DNA from: Pseudomonadota bacterium
GTDB lineage: Bacteria; Desulfobacterota; Desulfobulbia; Desulfobulbales; Desulfocapsaceae
Direction of reading: 5' to 3'
Length of the DNA stretch: 64,000 nucleotides
Assembly: GCA_018821785.1 (NCBI GenBank)
Contig: JAHJLI010000066.1
Coordinates: 1 to 64,000, forward strand
The notes under the pieces were generated by a model, which worked only from the letters and a program-made list of their open reading frames with translations, had not been told where the DNA came from and did not search any database. Every line of letters starts with the position of its first letter. The stretch's first letter is position 1. This document shows positions 1 to 9,083 of the stretch, one piece after another. Both the position numbers and the translations under genes were made by a program.

Positions 1-1406
1 ATCTTGCGCCACAGGGTCGTTCGGCCCCAGCCCAGCAGTTCCGCAGCCTTCTGCCGATTACCCTTTCCATCGGCAAGGGCCTGGAGGATCATCTCCCTCT
101 CGATCGACGGCCAATTGTCGCCGGCAACTTGCCGCCCCAAAGGAACGTCGGTGGACTTGACTCCCTTGCCAAGCTCTCTATCGATTTCAACAAGATTTTC
201 AGACGAACCGCCGGCAGGATGGGTAGCCTGCAAAGGCTCAAAGAGGTAACGCGGCAGATCCTCCTTGCCGATAGCGTTCTTACGACAGACGTTGGCGCAG
301 TATTCGACGATGTTGCGTAATTCCCGGATATTTCCGGGATAGGGGTAATCGAGGAGGTGGTGCAGGGCCGATCCGGAAAAGGTCTGCACCTCCTTGCCAA
401 GCCGAACGGCATAATCTTGCAGGAAATAGTCGAGGAGAAAGCGGATATCGCCATCTCTCTCACGCAGCGGCGGCAGATGAATATGCAGAACATTGAGGCG
501 ATAGAAAAGGTCTTCACGAAAAGCCCCCCGTTCCACCTGGTCCCTCAGCGACCGATGGGTGGCGGCAATGACCCGCATATCGACCTTTTCTTTGCGCTCT
601 CCACCGACCGGATAAAAGGCCTGATCGTCGAGAACCGACAGCAGTTTCACTTGCAGTGACAACGGCATATCGCCGATTTCGGTGAGAAAAATGGTCCCCT
701 TGTCGGCAAGCTTAAACAACCCCGGTTTGTCGCGAACCGCCCCGGTGAAGGCTCCCTTGACATGACCAAACAGTTCCGACTCCAAGAGTTCCGCCGGCAA
801 AGCACCGCAGTTGATCTTGATAAACTGAAATTTTCCCCGCGACGAATTGCGATGGATGGCCTCGGCAATTTTATCCTTGCCAGTTCCGGTTTCGCCGGTG
901 ATGAGGATTGAGGCCTCGGTATGAGCCATGAGCGGCATGATTGCAAAAACTGCCTGCATCTTCGGACTGTGGCCGATGATATCGGTCGTCCAATCGCCGA
1001 GCAGCGCAGTATTTGCCGTTTTAGCCATGGCCGTCAAATCTTCGATGACTATCAGCAGACCCTTGGTCAGCCCCCCTCGACCTGTTCGCATCTGGGAGAG
1101 GGTAAAGCGCACCGGGATCTTCTTGCGACCGCGATTGATGATATCCCCTTCAATGGTTGCCATCTCCCCGGTTTCGGTGACCTCCTGAAATATCTGGCCG
1201 CGGTTGTTGCCCATGTTGCTGCGCAGAATAAAATCACCGTAAACCCCAGTCGCCTCCTCGCGGCTATGGCCGGTCAGCGCCTCAAACAGCCGGTTGGCTG
1301 TGACGACCTTGAAACCGTCGTCGAGAAGGACTGTAGGATGGGGAAAGCCGGCTAAAAGGTCGTCGAGAAGGACCACCCCCGGCACGGCAAAAGTTTTTTT
1401 CATCAT
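1..1406 (-). CDS. PAS-containing sigma-54-dependent transcriptional activator (3' end off the left edge)
   Basis: About 468 residues are visible; the C-terminus lies outside the window. An N-terminal PAS-like sensor covers roughly residues 15-130. An AAA+ sigma-54 interaction domain follows, with Walker A GETGTGKD and the sigma-54 contact loop GAFTGA. The last visible residues are a Fis-type helix-turn-helix (QKAAELLGWGRTTLWRK). Such proteins hydrolyse ATP to open sigma-54 promoters. There is no receiver domain, so activation is presumably through the PAS domain or partners. Two ATG codons (1406, 1403) can start it, 14 bases after the stop of the upstream beta-helix gene, so it is the last visible gene of the operon. 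A consensus sigma-54 promoter stands at the head of this operon (7207-7221), so autoregulation is plausible but inferred. Confidence 0.93.
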   Translation of the reverse strand, partial: MMKKTFAVPGVVLLDDLLAGFPHPTVLLDDGFKVVTANRLFEALTGHSREEATGVYGDFILRSNMGNNRGQIFQEVTETGEMATIEGDIINRGRKKIPVRFTLSQMRTGRGGLTKGLLIVIEDLTAMAKTANTALLGDWTTDIIGHSPKMQAVFAIMPLMAHTEASILITGETGTGKDKIAEAIHRNSSRGKFQFIKINCGALPAELLESELFGHVKGAFTGAVRDKPGLFKLADKGTIFLTEIGDMPLSLQVKLLSVLDDQAFYPVGGERKEKVDMRVIAATHRSLRDQVERGAFREDLFYRLNVLHIHLPPLRERDGDIRFLLDYFLQDYAVRLGKEVQTFSGSALHHLLDYPYPGNIRELRNIVEYCANVCRKNAIGKEDLPRYLFEPLQATHPAGGSSENLVEIDRELGKGVKSTDVPLGRQVAGDNWPSIEREMILQALADGKGNRQKAAELLGWGRTTLWRK

Positions 1407-1420
1407 GGTCGGAACAGGTT

Positions 1421-2842
1421 TTAAGGTAAAATTCTAATGTTCGGATACATCCCCTCCATCGGGCCAAATTGGAAAGGTTGGATGGTATTCAGTGACAGCC
1501 GTTGGTTTCTCTGGGCGTGCCCCGCCTTCTGGCCATCTTCAAAAAAAGCCCCGTTGACATCTAGAATATGGAAAATGCGATCCTTGAATGCCTTGAGCAA
1601 AAGCATGCCTTCCCCTTCAAAATGCATCCTCCCCTGCGTGAAGGAGCCATGCAAAGTACCGAGTTTTTCAAGGGAAATACTGTTCTCGGCAAGATCGGCA
1701 GCATTTTTTATCAGGCCCCAGACCAGATGTTCGACAGGGACTTCCAGCGGTTCTTCAATATCAATAATGGTATGGGGCATGATGACGCAGCCATTGCCGA
1801 TTTTCAACCTCGCCTCTTTTTTGCCGAACAGGAAGCTGTTAAAGCCGACGAAGGAGCCGCTTCCCATGTCAGTTTCGACAATTTTTGCACCGTGGGCGGT
1901 TACGTTATTCCCCTCCAGACATGAATTGATGATGAAACAGTTTTCCTGGGCATTCGAGCCCTTGCCGAGGCTGGAATTCTCAAGATACGCCCGTTGTGAG
2001 ATAAGAACGTTGTCGGCAATCCGCATATTCGGCAAGACCACGGCATACCGGTCAAGGGAGGAAGTCTTTGGAACCGACTCAATTGCCTCAATATTGGCGT
2101 AATCGAAGACCCTTTGGAACTCAATTTTACGCTGTTCGATGAAGTCGATCAAAATCCCCCACGGCACCTTTTCAGGCGAAAGCGAAACATATTCCGCTAA
2201 CGCATCGGCTGGATATTTATAAAAGAAATTGAAATTTCCGGGACTATTGACCCATATGGTTCCAGGTGCGATATCCATGTGGGAAATCTCTCCAGCCTGA
2301 ATATAGGAATAGGCTCCGATCACACAATCCCGCATGGTGGTAAGGTCCACGGTGGCAAAGGGACCAAGGAAGGTGCCGTCGCACGGTGAGCCATGGATAT
2401 TCGAATAATCCATGGCCAGAGTATCTTTAATGAAGAATTTTTCAGGCGTCTCAGGATCGTGGGAATAGTTGTGAACCAGGGTTTTGACCAGAGCGCTGTC
2501 CTCGATATCGATGAGTTCGTCTTTGTTCATAGTCAGGGTAAATCTGTCAAAACGGATGCTTTGATCCTTGCGTTTCAGTTCATCTCCCCGAATATCACTC
2601 TTGTACAGCAGGGAATTCCTTACTCGGCATTTGCCGAGAAAATAACTGCCAGCCAAGGCCGAGTGCTCAAAATGCAGATCGAGGGGATGACCTGGAGTTA
2701 TTCCATAAAAAGCATAAAACTTACTCATCTGGTCCGACGGGAAAAGTGTCGCCGCATAGGGGCTAACGTCAAAATGAAGTTCGCGAAGGTTGATGTTGAC
2801 CCGTTGAACTATCCTGTTGAAAAGTATTTCCAGCTCTTTCAT
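1421..2842 (-). CDS. Left-handed beta-helix (hexapeptide-repeat-like) protein, function unknown
   Basis: 473 residues. The sequence has several stretches with the hexapeptide-repeat rhythm of left-handed beta-helix proteins (for example around residues 155-190 and 265-350: isoleucine/valine-rich turns, GCVIMPHTIID, SCLEGNNVTAHGAK). That fold is usual in acyl/sugar transferases such as LpxA or GlmU, but I see no family-defining catalytic motif, so no reaction is assigned. It has no signal peptide or membrane segment and is probably cytoplasmic. It lies 83 bases downstream of a CBS gene and 14 bases upstream of the sigma-54 activator, within the same operon. Start ATG is preceded by a modest GAGAA ribosome site. 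Confidence 0.8.
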   Translation of the reverse strand: MKELEILFNRIVQRVNINLRELHFDVSPYAATLFPSDQMSKFYAFYGITPGHPLDLHFEHSALAGSYFLGKCRVRNSLLYKSDIRGDELKRKDQSIRFDRFTLTMNKDELIDIEDSALVKTLVHNYSHDPETPEKFFIKDTLAMDYSNIHGSPCDGTFLGPFATVDLTTMRDCVIGAYSYIQAGEISHMDIAPGTIWVNSPGNFNFFYKYPADALAEYVSLSPEKVPWGILIDFIEQRKIEFQRVFDYANIEAIESVPKTSSLDRYAVVLPNMRIADNVLISQRAYLENSSLGKGSNAQENCFIINSCLEGNNVTAHGAKIVETDMGSGSFVGFNSFLFGKKEARLKIGNGCVIMPHTIIDIEEPLEVPVEHLVWGLIKNAADLAENSISLEKLGTLHGSFTQGRMHFEGEGMLLLKAFKDRIFHILDVNGAFFEDGQKAGHAQRNQRLSLNTIQPFQFGPMEGMYPNIRILP

Positions 2843-2924
2843 AGTATTCTCGAAGTGTTTTCAGTTGTTGGACAATGTTTTAGGCGGCTTGCCGCATCTC
2901 TGTTTCACTGAGCGCCGTCTTCGG

Positions 2925-3479
2925 CTAGGCTGCAGCAGCCATCATCCCATGAAAAAGCGCGGCAAAGACATCAGAAATCCGGAGAACACCAACTATTCGG
3001 TCATCCCGGGTGACCAGCAAGGACATGTGGGCACCTGCCACCAGTCTGTGGATGGCTATATCCAGGCTGCTGTCTTCGGAGACAAACTCACCGGGCGTAG
3101 GGGCTTGCATGAACTCTTCGACCTTTTTTCCCGCCGCCACAAGCAGGGTTTCCTTCTTGATGATTTTCCCGTACGATCGAATGTCTCTCAGCTCTGCCAG
3201 GTAATTCTCACTGAATTTGAAACGGCGAATTTCTGCAAGCTCTTCGGTTAATTCGACTTCCGGCTGAATGGCTTTAAGGGCTCGAAGTTGACTGATTTTC
3301 CCGACAACATTCCCATCCGCATCAAGAACCAGTATGGCTCGATGATGATACTTGCTGACGGTGTAGGCATCCTGGGCCCTTTCCAACACCCGCAAGGCAT
3401 CAAGGAGGGTTGTGCCGACCGTCACTGTAGCATATTCGGAAATAGGGACCATAAGGTCTTTAACAAGATATCTTTCCAT
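2925..3479 (-). CDS. CBS-domain pair protein
   Basis: 184 residues from the ATG at 3479, chosen because GGGAG lies six bases upstream; a TTG four codons earlier is the alternative. Two CBS motifs flank a central helical segment: the first (about residues 4-70) begins VKDLMVPISEYATV, the second (about 118-178) begins EEFMQAPTPGEFVSED and ends IVGVLRISDVFAALF. CBS pairs bind adenine nucleotides or other ligands and modulate transporters and enzymes. It resembles the other CBS protein in this operon (5828-6367) in ending with a VGV(L/I)(R/K)xx(D/E)VF(A/G)AL motif. With two CBS proteins bracketing a DASS carrier, a role in tuning transport or signalling is likely but inferred. Confidence 0.88.
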   Translation of the reverse strand: MERYLVKDLMVPISEYATVTVGTTLLDALRVLERAQDAYTVSKYHHRAILVLDADGNVVGKISQLRALKAIQPEVELTEELAEIRRFKFSENYLAELRDIRSYGKIIKKETLLVAAGKKVEEFMQAPTPGEFVSEDSSLDIAIHRLVAGAHMSLLVTRDDRIVGVLRISDVFAALFHGMMAAAA

Positions 3480-3660
3480 GGTATCTCCCAAGCAAAAAAA
3501 GAAAAAACTACCCCGTATCTCAATACAAACAGCGCATTGAATCTTATTTTTTGATGGCTGTCAACAATACTGGCGACAAAGTAATGCGAATTGGGCTGGT
3601 GGGGTGGATGCAGTTGGCGAGGTTTCCAAGAATTATAATGCCGACGGTCGTTGGCAATCT

Positions 3661-3731
3661 AACCCCCCACAAGGGGGGATAAGTACATTTACAAAATTCA
3701 TCCCTAAGATTTGAAACGAATTTCCAAGGTA
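3661..3731 (-). repeat. Bipartite palindromic intergenic repeat, copy a
   Basis: On the minus strand it reads as an imperfect inverted repeat (TACCTTGGAAATTCGTTT ...) followed by CTTATCCCCCC and a C-run/G-run hairpin. It is one of eight related copies in the window. It sits between the receiver gene (ending 3740) and the CBS gene (starting 3479), so it would be transcribed inside the operon and could act as a processing or attenuation site. Confidence 0.7.
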
Positions 3732-3739
3732 AAAGAGAG

Positions 3740-4138
3740 TTATCGGCCCGTCTTTCGAATACTCTTTTTGCTATAAGCCTCGGCGATCTTTTCCAGAAGA
3801 CTGGTCAGGTCGACGGGTTTGATGATATAGTCGAAGGCACCCAATTCCATGCTGGTGATCCCTGCATCAAAGGAGCCGTGACCGGTGAGGAGGATCACCT
3901 CGATGGTGGGATCGATGGCCTTAACCTGGGTCAGCACTTCAATGCCTGTCATATCGGGCATCTGCAGATCGAGAATCAGCACATCAGGCATAAAAAGGGG
4001 AATTGCCGCCAGCGCCTCCGAGCCGGAGAAAGCGCTGGCGGCCTCGATTTTACGCAACTGCAGACGGGTTGTCAGGGTCGAAGCGAATTCAATCTCGTTG
4101 TCGACGACCAGCACTCTCATTTTTCTTGCCTTGCTCAA
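3740..4138 (-). CDS. Stand-alone receiver-domain protein (CheY-like)
   Basis: 132 residues, a single response-regulator receiver domain with no output domain. It shows VLVVDNE (one acidic pocket residue is Asn in place of the usual second Asp), the phospho-acceptor Asp in VLILDLQMP, the conserved Thr in LLTGHG and Lys in IIKPVD. Start TTG at 4138 has GAGG upstream; an ATG at 4120 with AAGG is equally possible. It lies downstream of the DASS carrier in the same operon and is close in sequence to the receiver part of the protein at 62642-63865. Single receivers usually work as phospho-relay partners or allosteric signals to other proteins. Confidence 0.92.
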   Translation of the reverse strand: MSKARKMRVLVVDNEIEFASTLTTRLQLRKIEAASAFSGSEALAAIPLFMPDVLILDLQMPDMTGIEVLTQVKAIDPTIEVILLTGHGSFDAGITSMELGAFDYIIKPVDLTSLLEKIAEAYSKKSIRKTGR

Positions 4139-4250
4139 CCTAGACCTCTTCCACCAGAATCAAAGGGACATTGAACGACTATTTCGGCCTGGGTCATTGC
4201 GGCATTGGCGGCGAAATCATTGTTCCGACCGCCAATGCAAGCAAGAATAA

Positions 4251-4323
4251 CTAACCCCGGCAAACGGGATAAGTACCTTAGAAATTCGTTTATAAATAAC
4301 AAGAAACGAATTTTTAGGGTACT
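4251..4323 (-). repeat. Bipartite palindromic intergenic repeat, copy b
   Basis: The best-preserved palindrome of the family: arms AAATTCGTTT and AAACGAAT flank a short AT loop, next to GGGATAAGTACC and a CCCCGG/CGGG hairpin. It starts seven bases after the stop of the DASS gene on the transcribed strand, so it could serve as a partial terminator or RNA-stability element between carrier and receiver genes. Confidence 0.75.
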
Positions 4324-4329
4324 AAAACA

Positions 4330-5808
4330 CTATTTCAAAAATATTTGCATCCCCATAAGCGGCCAAATAACCGCTACGGCCAACCAGACCACAACCATTA
4401 ACAGTGCGCTGGCGGCAACACCATACTTGAAAAACTCGCCGGTCGTAAACTGTTTTGAGTTATAGGCTATGGCATTGGGTGCAGCGCCAATCAACAACAG
4501 GAAGGGCATGCCTGCAACCATCAGGGCCGAGAAGAAAATTACCTCGCCACCAACACCAAGGTACGGGGCGATAACCAATGCAACCGGCAGGGAAATGGCA
4601 ATGGCCGCCACGTTCATGATAAAGTTGGTCATTATCATGACAAAGAATGCCATGCCTAAAATAAAAACGATACCGGGTGAAGAAGCAAAGAGCTGCAGCC
4701 AGTTGACCGCCATCCATTCCGCAGCCTTGGTCTGCCACAGGCAGAAACCGATGGACATCGCTCCGCCGAAGAGGAGAATAATATTCCAGGGAATATCCTC
4801 CAGATCATCAACATTGAGGATATTAAAAACGAAAAACAACAAGGTTGAAGTGAGGAGTATGGCGGTTTTATCAATGCTTTTAAGTGCAGGTACCCAGTTT
4901 TTCAGGGCAATAATCAGAATGACGGAGAGAACTATCGCGAGTGTCATAATCTCCTTGCGATTCCAGCCACCCAATTCAATATACATCCGTTTGGCCCTTT
5001 CTTTCAGTCCTGGGATTACTGCTCTTTCAGGCTTACAGACCAGCATTATAAAACCCCAGAGGAGAAAGACCATCAGCCAGCCGATCGGAGCCATATAATA
5101 AGAGAGCTCGAAGAAACTGATTTCCTTACCGGTCATTTCCTTGTAAAAGCCGATGGCCACAGCACCGCGGGCGGCACCGAGGAGGGTTATGATACTGCCG
5201 GCACCGGCGACATAGGCCATGCCGATAAACAGCCCCTTACCGAATTTTGTCGGCAGGTCGTTGTCGGAATAAAGGGCATTGATGGCCAGAAGGAGCGGAA
5301 ACATAGTGGCTGCTACCGCAGTGTGGGCCATAAGATGGGTGAGTGCTGCGGTCATGACAAAACAGCCGAGGTAGATCATGCTGGTCCTCTCGCCTACGAT
5401 CGACAGCATCTTGTAGGCCATCCGCTTGGTCAGACCACTCTTGGTAAAGACCAGGCCAATAACGATGGAGCCAAAAATAAAGAGGACCGAAGGGTCCATG
5501 AAATCCTTGAAGGCAACTTCCGGCTTGCGAATCAGAAACATCGCCTGCACCACGCCGATGGCGATACCGGTAACGCCGATCGGCAAGACCTCAAAAATCC
5601 ACCAGGTGGCGGCGAGGGCAAAAACCGCCAGCGCACCCTTGCCTTGCACAGACAGGGCAAAGTGCTTGCCTGCCGGATCAATTGCATCCGGCCAGGCCGG
5701 GGAATAGTAGATAATACAGAACAAGGCTACCCCAAGAAAAAGGAAAAACGCCCTCTTCCAGTCAAACGGGGCCTTGACCTCCACTGCTTCGACATATGTT
5801 GATGACAT
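4330..5808 (-). CDS. DASS/SLC13-family sodium-coupled anion transporter
   Basis: 492 residues from the ATG at 5808 (GAGAGG nine bases upstream; an ATG at 5817 leaves no spacing). About a dozen hydrophobic segments cover the length, with typical SLC13 features: an early TWWIFEVLPIGVTGIAIG, the SNT-like motif region around MTAALTHLMAHTAVAATMFP, and a C-terminal VAGMPFLLLIGAAPNAIAY hairpin. Family members carry dicarboxylates, citrate or sulfate with Na+. Substrate cannot be read here; sulfate or a C4-dicarboxylate are the natural guesses. It is 10 to 20 bases downstream of a CBS protein and upstream of a receiver, in an operon with a sigma-54 promoter, so its expression is probably signal-controlled. 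Confidence 0.92.
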   Translation of the reverse strand: MSSTYVEAVEVKAPFDWKRAFFLFLGVALFCIIYYSPAWPDAIDPAGKHFALSVQGKGALAVFALAATWWIFEVLPIGVTGIAIGVVQAMFLIRKPEVAFKDFMDPSVLFIFGSIVIGLVFTKSGLTKRMAYKMLSIVGERTSMIYLGCFVMTAALTHLMAHTAVAATMFPLLLAINALYSDNDLPTKFGKGLFIGMAYVAGAGSIITLLGAARGAVAIGFYKEMTGKEISFFELSYYMAPIGWLMVFLLWGFIMLVCKPERAVIPGLKERAKRMYIELGGWNRKEIMTLAIVLSVILIIALKNWVPALKSIDKTAILLTSTLLFFVFNILNVDDLEDIPWNIILLFGGAMSIGFCLWQTKAAEWMAVNWLQLFASSPGIVFILGMAFFVMIMTNFIMNVAAIAISLPVALVIAPYLGVGGEVIFFSALMVAGMPFLLLIGAAPNAIAYNSKQFTTGEFFKYGVAASALLMVVVWLAVAVIWPLMGMQIFLK

Positions 5809-5827
5809 GTTATCCATCCTCTCTTGG

Positions 5828-6367
5828 CTATTTGCTATTCATGGCAATAAGTTTATCACCGAGGGCTCCGAAGACCTCAGCAAGCTTGATCACACCAACC
5901 AACTTGCCGAGGTCCACAACCGGCAGCACAGTTTCCTTGCCAATGACCATGACCGACATGGCATGGATGAGGTCGGTTGAAGCGGGCAATACACGAATAC
6001 CTTTCTCAATGACCTTGGCAAGCGAGGCGTTCAGATGATTGACACCTTCCCGCATCATAACCCCGTTGAGTAACGTAGCCAAATCACTGTATTCTTTTGT
6101 TTTTCCCTCAAAAGCTTTAATGTCGACCGAATCGAGCAGGGTCGAAAAAAGCACCCGCAGGATGCCCTGCTGGGTGACCCGGCCAATAAGACCACCCAGG
6201 TCATTGACGACCATCAACTCACTAAAGCCGCAAGGGCCGGAACTGCCGATCGGGCAGAATGACCGCAGCTGCTGAATAGCTTCATGGACCGTGCCACTCT
6301 CCTTCATGCAGGGAAAGGCCGACAAGGGCAGCATGATGTCTCGTACCATCTGGTTTTCAGTACTCAA
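5828..6367 (-). CDS. CBS-domain pair protein
   Basis: 179 residues from a TTG start at 6367, chosen because a strong AAGGAG lies eight bases upstream; the ORF remains open further upstream but that extension would overlap the preceding gene. Two CBS motifs: MVRDIMLPLSAFPCMKESG near the start and VNHLNASLAKVIEKGIRVL...VGVIKLAEVFGALGDKL at the end. It precedes the DASS carrier by about 20 bases, suggesting ligand-dependent tuning of transport. It is a paralogue in layout of the CBS protein at 2925-3479. Confidence 0.88.
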   Translation of the reverse strand: MSTENQMVRDIMLPLSAFPCMKESGTVHEAIQQLRSFCPIGSSGPCGFSELMVVNDLGGLIGRVTQQGILRVLFSTLLDSVDIKAFEGKTKEYSDLATLLNGVMMREGVNHLNASLAKVIEKGIRVLPASTDLIHAMSVMVIGKETVLPVVDLGKLVGVIKLAEVFGALGDKLIAMNSK

Positions 6368-6453
6368 TGTGTATCTCCTTGCAAAATTATTATAACAGGC
6401 TGGTTTCATGTAAGATATCGACACCCAGGGGGTCTGGAGCGACTCGCGTATAC

Positions 6454-6894
6454 TTACCAACCCTTCGATTTCAGGATCTTTTCGACCTCCATGACACTCT
6501 TTTGTACGATGATCGAAAATCGTTTATCCTTAGCCTCACTGATCTTGTCGAGGAGCTCCGACATCTTGACCGGTTTCTCCATAAAGTCCCCTGCACCAAG
6601 CTTCATTGCCTCAATGCTGGTCTTGATCGAACCCTGGCCACTGAGGATGATGATTTCCGCATCCGGCTGCCTGTCCTTGATATGCTTCAAAGTCTCAAGA
6701 CCGTCCATGCCCGGCATGGCGAGGTCAAGGACAATAAGATCGAACCCTTCCTTTTCGACCATGGCAAGCGCTAATTCACCACTAACGGCAGTCGTAACAG
6801 TCAAGCCTCTGGTTTCCAAGCGCTCAGCCAGGGTTGACAGGAAATCCTCCTCGTCGTCAACCAGCAGAACCTTGGCCTTCAGTTTTTTTTCCAT
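6454..6894 (-). CDS. Stand-alone receiver-domain protein, first gene of the operon
   Basis: 146 residues from ATG 6894, with AGAGGA upstream. A canonical receiver: VLLVDDEEDF acidic pocket, phospho-acceptor Asp in IVLDLAMPG, Ser in ILSGQG, Lys in FMEKPVK. A C-terminal helical tail of about 20 residues follows, with no DNA-binding domain. Its stop lies 87 bases before the TTG start of the CBS gene. It is the promoter-proximal gene, about 300 bases downstream of the sigma-54 promoter at 7207-7221. Confidence 0.93.
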   Translation of the reverse strand: MEKKLKAKVLLVDDEEDFLSTLAERLETRGLTVTTAVSGELALAMVEKEGFDLIVLDLAMPGMDGLETLKHIKDRQPDAEIIILSGQGSIKTSIEAMKLGAGDFMEKPVKMSELLDKISEAKDKRFSIIVQKSVMEVEKILKSKGW

Positions 6895-7739
6895 GGTGTT
6901 TTTCCTCTTAAAAGTTAAAGTTTCTTCAAAGCTGACCATGCCGCCGTCTTGCCTTTGCAAGGCCGGTCACATGGATACCGACTGTCATGTTTTTATAGTC
7001 CGCACAGATGATGAAAATAATCCGATCCGCTGTATACCTTGGCGGCACCGAGAGTCAAACTAATCAGCGCAACCTCCCGCAAACTTCATTTATTCTGCAA
7101 CTCTGCGTCTTGTGCTTGACACCGGGAAAAGTAACGTTTCCTGGCACCTCCGCAAAGGGCTCAGTTCTCTTTAAAATTCGAGAAATACTCAGACTATGAC
7201 AGAGAAGCAAGGCATGTGCCACCCCTGGGGAAATCGACATTTTATATTGTAACATGCTATTTTTACACAATATAAAGAAAACCGATGAGGCTCGGCGGCA
7301 CAGCAGAAAAGACTCGACGATGCGATCAGTTTCAATATGTTTCATCTTGCCCAAACACCATCCATCCCCTCTCGCTCCACATTGAAAGACAAGCTGACCA
7401 AGGCGATAAAAACCTCGGCCAAGAACAATAATTGCATAGTTATGTTAGAACAATAACAAATAAATACAGGCGAAACCAATAACCTCCGAGGGTTCGAGAA
7501 AACCTTGAACAGCTTCAAAAACCAGAACATAATGGAACATATAGAAACATAACTAGGCACAGTCTCTAACGTTCAGCTGTTTCTCAGCCGAGAACTGCCA
7601 TGTGAAAAAGTAGATAAGTATCACAACATCGGCTCGGCGCCGCCACACTCCCGTCGCAAGGGTAACTAGCGGGAATACAGTATCAACCATAAACAGCGCA
7701 ACCTCTCTTCACTGAAAGATGGTTATAGCACCACCCCTT
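6895..7739. other. Long intergenic region upstream of the signalling operon
   Basis: About 845 bases without a convincing gene; the ORFs here lack ribosome sites and family resemblance. It holds the sigma-54 promoter at 7207-7221, a small inverted repeat around 7118-7142 (CCGGGAAAA ... TTTCCTGG), and a roughly 300-base untranslated leader between promoter and first gene. The rest shows no recognisable structure. Confidence 0.6.
7207..7221 (-). promoter_or_regulatory. Sigma-54 (RpoN) promoter, -24/-12
   Basis: On the minus strand the sequence is TGGCACATGCCTTGC followed by TT, an exact match to the TGGCAC-N5-TTGC consensus with the required ten bases between GG and GC. Transcription would start near 7195 and run into the receiver-CBS-DASS operon, which ends in a sigma-54 activator gene. 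Activator-binding sites were not identified. Confidence 0.8.
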
Positions 7740-8705
7740 CTAGCGAGCCTGCGCCCGGATGTAAAGACAGAGCCCAAGGACGGTCATGGCAACCCCGGCA
7801 CAGCCGTAAGCATTAGGGGCAAGGGCCCGCAAAAAGAGCATTTCTCCGGCCAGGGCGAAGACAACTTCACTGGCCTGGGTGGCGTCTACCGCCGACAATT
7901 CATAGGAATTGGTGGCTATCTGCCTGGCATAAAGAAACAGGCCAGTAGCGACAATACCGGAAAAAAGGGCGACAGTGGCGGTTTGCAAAACCTGGCTCGT
8001 GGACGGCGCGACTGGCCGGAAAATGCCAAGCAGCACCAGCCAGAATGGCAGAGACCCCAGGGTCAAAAGCAGCACTTTGGCAAAGGGCCGGTTCAGGGCT
8101 GGACTATCAATCCTCGGCAAAAAGCGGTGCGATGAATTCTGCACCTCCCAAACCAATTGATTACCAAAGGGATAACAAAAAGCTGCAACGAGCACGGGAA
8201 TGCCACCCATGAGGATTTCTCCAACAGGCAGGGTCTCAGCCTGGCTTACATTGACCAGAACCACCCCAGCAAAAATGAAAAGAGAAAAAAACAGGGCCGA
8301 CCCCGGAACTCTTTTACCGAAACCCATGAGAACAAAGGGAGTGGCAAGGATGGTCGTCTGCCAGGTTGTAGCAATAACCCAGGCCGGCGAAAAAGAGGCA
8401 CTGTAGGTGATCAACGCATAAAACAAACCGAAACCGATTGTCCCAGCCAGGGTCCAGAACCACCAGTTCCGGCAATAAAGGAGCAATAACTCCTTCAGCA
8501 AACGATTTTTTCCGGTAACCGAAAACCAGACCAGCAACAAAGCCACCATGAAAAAATAGCGCAGGCTGGCGGTCCACAGCCAATGCCCACCCTGAAGACT
8601 CATCAAACGATTAAGAACAAAAGTGGTACTGAAAAACAACCCGGATAAAACGCCTATGGCGATGAGTTTATACATGGCACCAACAATAGTTTGATAGGAA
8701 AACAC
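7740..8705 (-). CDS. DMT-superfamily (EamA/EmrE-like) membrane exporter
   Basis: 321 residues with about ten hydrophobic helices in two halves, the layout of DMT carriers. It opens LIAIGVLSGLFFSTTFVLNRLM and ends TVLGLCLYIRAQAR. It matches in organisation the multidrug-resistance efflux-like family; the substrate is unknown. The listed GTG start (8705) directly abuts GGAGAG, so the ATG at 8675 (MYKLIAIG), which places the first helix at the N-terminus, may be the true start. It is a single gene with no partners, downstream of a region with decayed genes. Confidence 0.82.
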   Translation of the reverse strand: MFSYQTIVGAMYKLIAIGVLSGLFFSTTFVLNRLMSLQGGHWLWTASLRYFFMVALLLVWFSVTGKNRLLKELLLLYCRNWWFWTLAGTIGFGLFYALITYSASFSPAWVIATTWQTTILATPFVLMGFGKRVPGSALFFSLFIFAGVVLVNVSQAETLPVGEILMGGIPVLVAAFCYPFGNQLVWEVQNSSHRFLPRIDSPALNRPFAKVLLLTLGSLPFWLVLLGIFRPVAPSTSQVLQTATVALFSGIVATGLFLYARQIATNSYELSAVDATQASEVVFALAGEMLFLRALAPNAYGCAGVAMTVLGLCLYIRAQAR

Positions 8706-8930
8706 CTCTCCACACTGGCAACTTCAAGTTAGGTGTTCCGAATCTGATGAAAACAAAAAAATATCACCCCGAAAACTTGTATCATCGATAAGAAGACGAT
8801 ACAACTGTAAATGCAAATGCAGTTTTTCTCATACCGAAAAGCCTTTTACAAGTCGCCTTCAGCAAGCGATCTTTTATCGCCAACACCTCAGAATCTGATC
8901 TGAGCAAAGACATAGTGCGGAGGGAACAAA

Positions 8931-9083
8931 ATGCAAATATCACCGTCAGAAATGGCCAACATGATATTCAAGCATGTACTCCCGGATGGTTTTTTCGAAT
9001 TCAAGTGCAACAGCCACATGCTGAAAATCCTTATGATACTTGATGGCACAACCAATTTAGCGGCAATCTCCAAATTATCGTGA
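8931..9083 (+). CDS. Small 50-residue protein, possibly frameshifted
   Basis: A 50-codon ORF (begins MQISPSEMANMIFKHVLPDG) preceded by GGAGGGAACAAA, a strong ribosome site. The middle reads HMLKILMILDGTTNLAAISK, which looks like the first helices of a small winged-helix or PqqD-like protein (hydrophobic helix, DG turn, second helix). The stop at 9081 falls within the pattern; shifting one base gives a further 20 codons (RDRRLQITGLQIHIEHLRDV) that would extend the helical fold. It may therefore be an intact small protein or a gene with a single frameshift. Function unknown. Confidence 0.5.
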   Translation: MQISPSEMANMIFKHVLPDGFFEFKCNSHMLKILMILDGTTNLAAISKLS

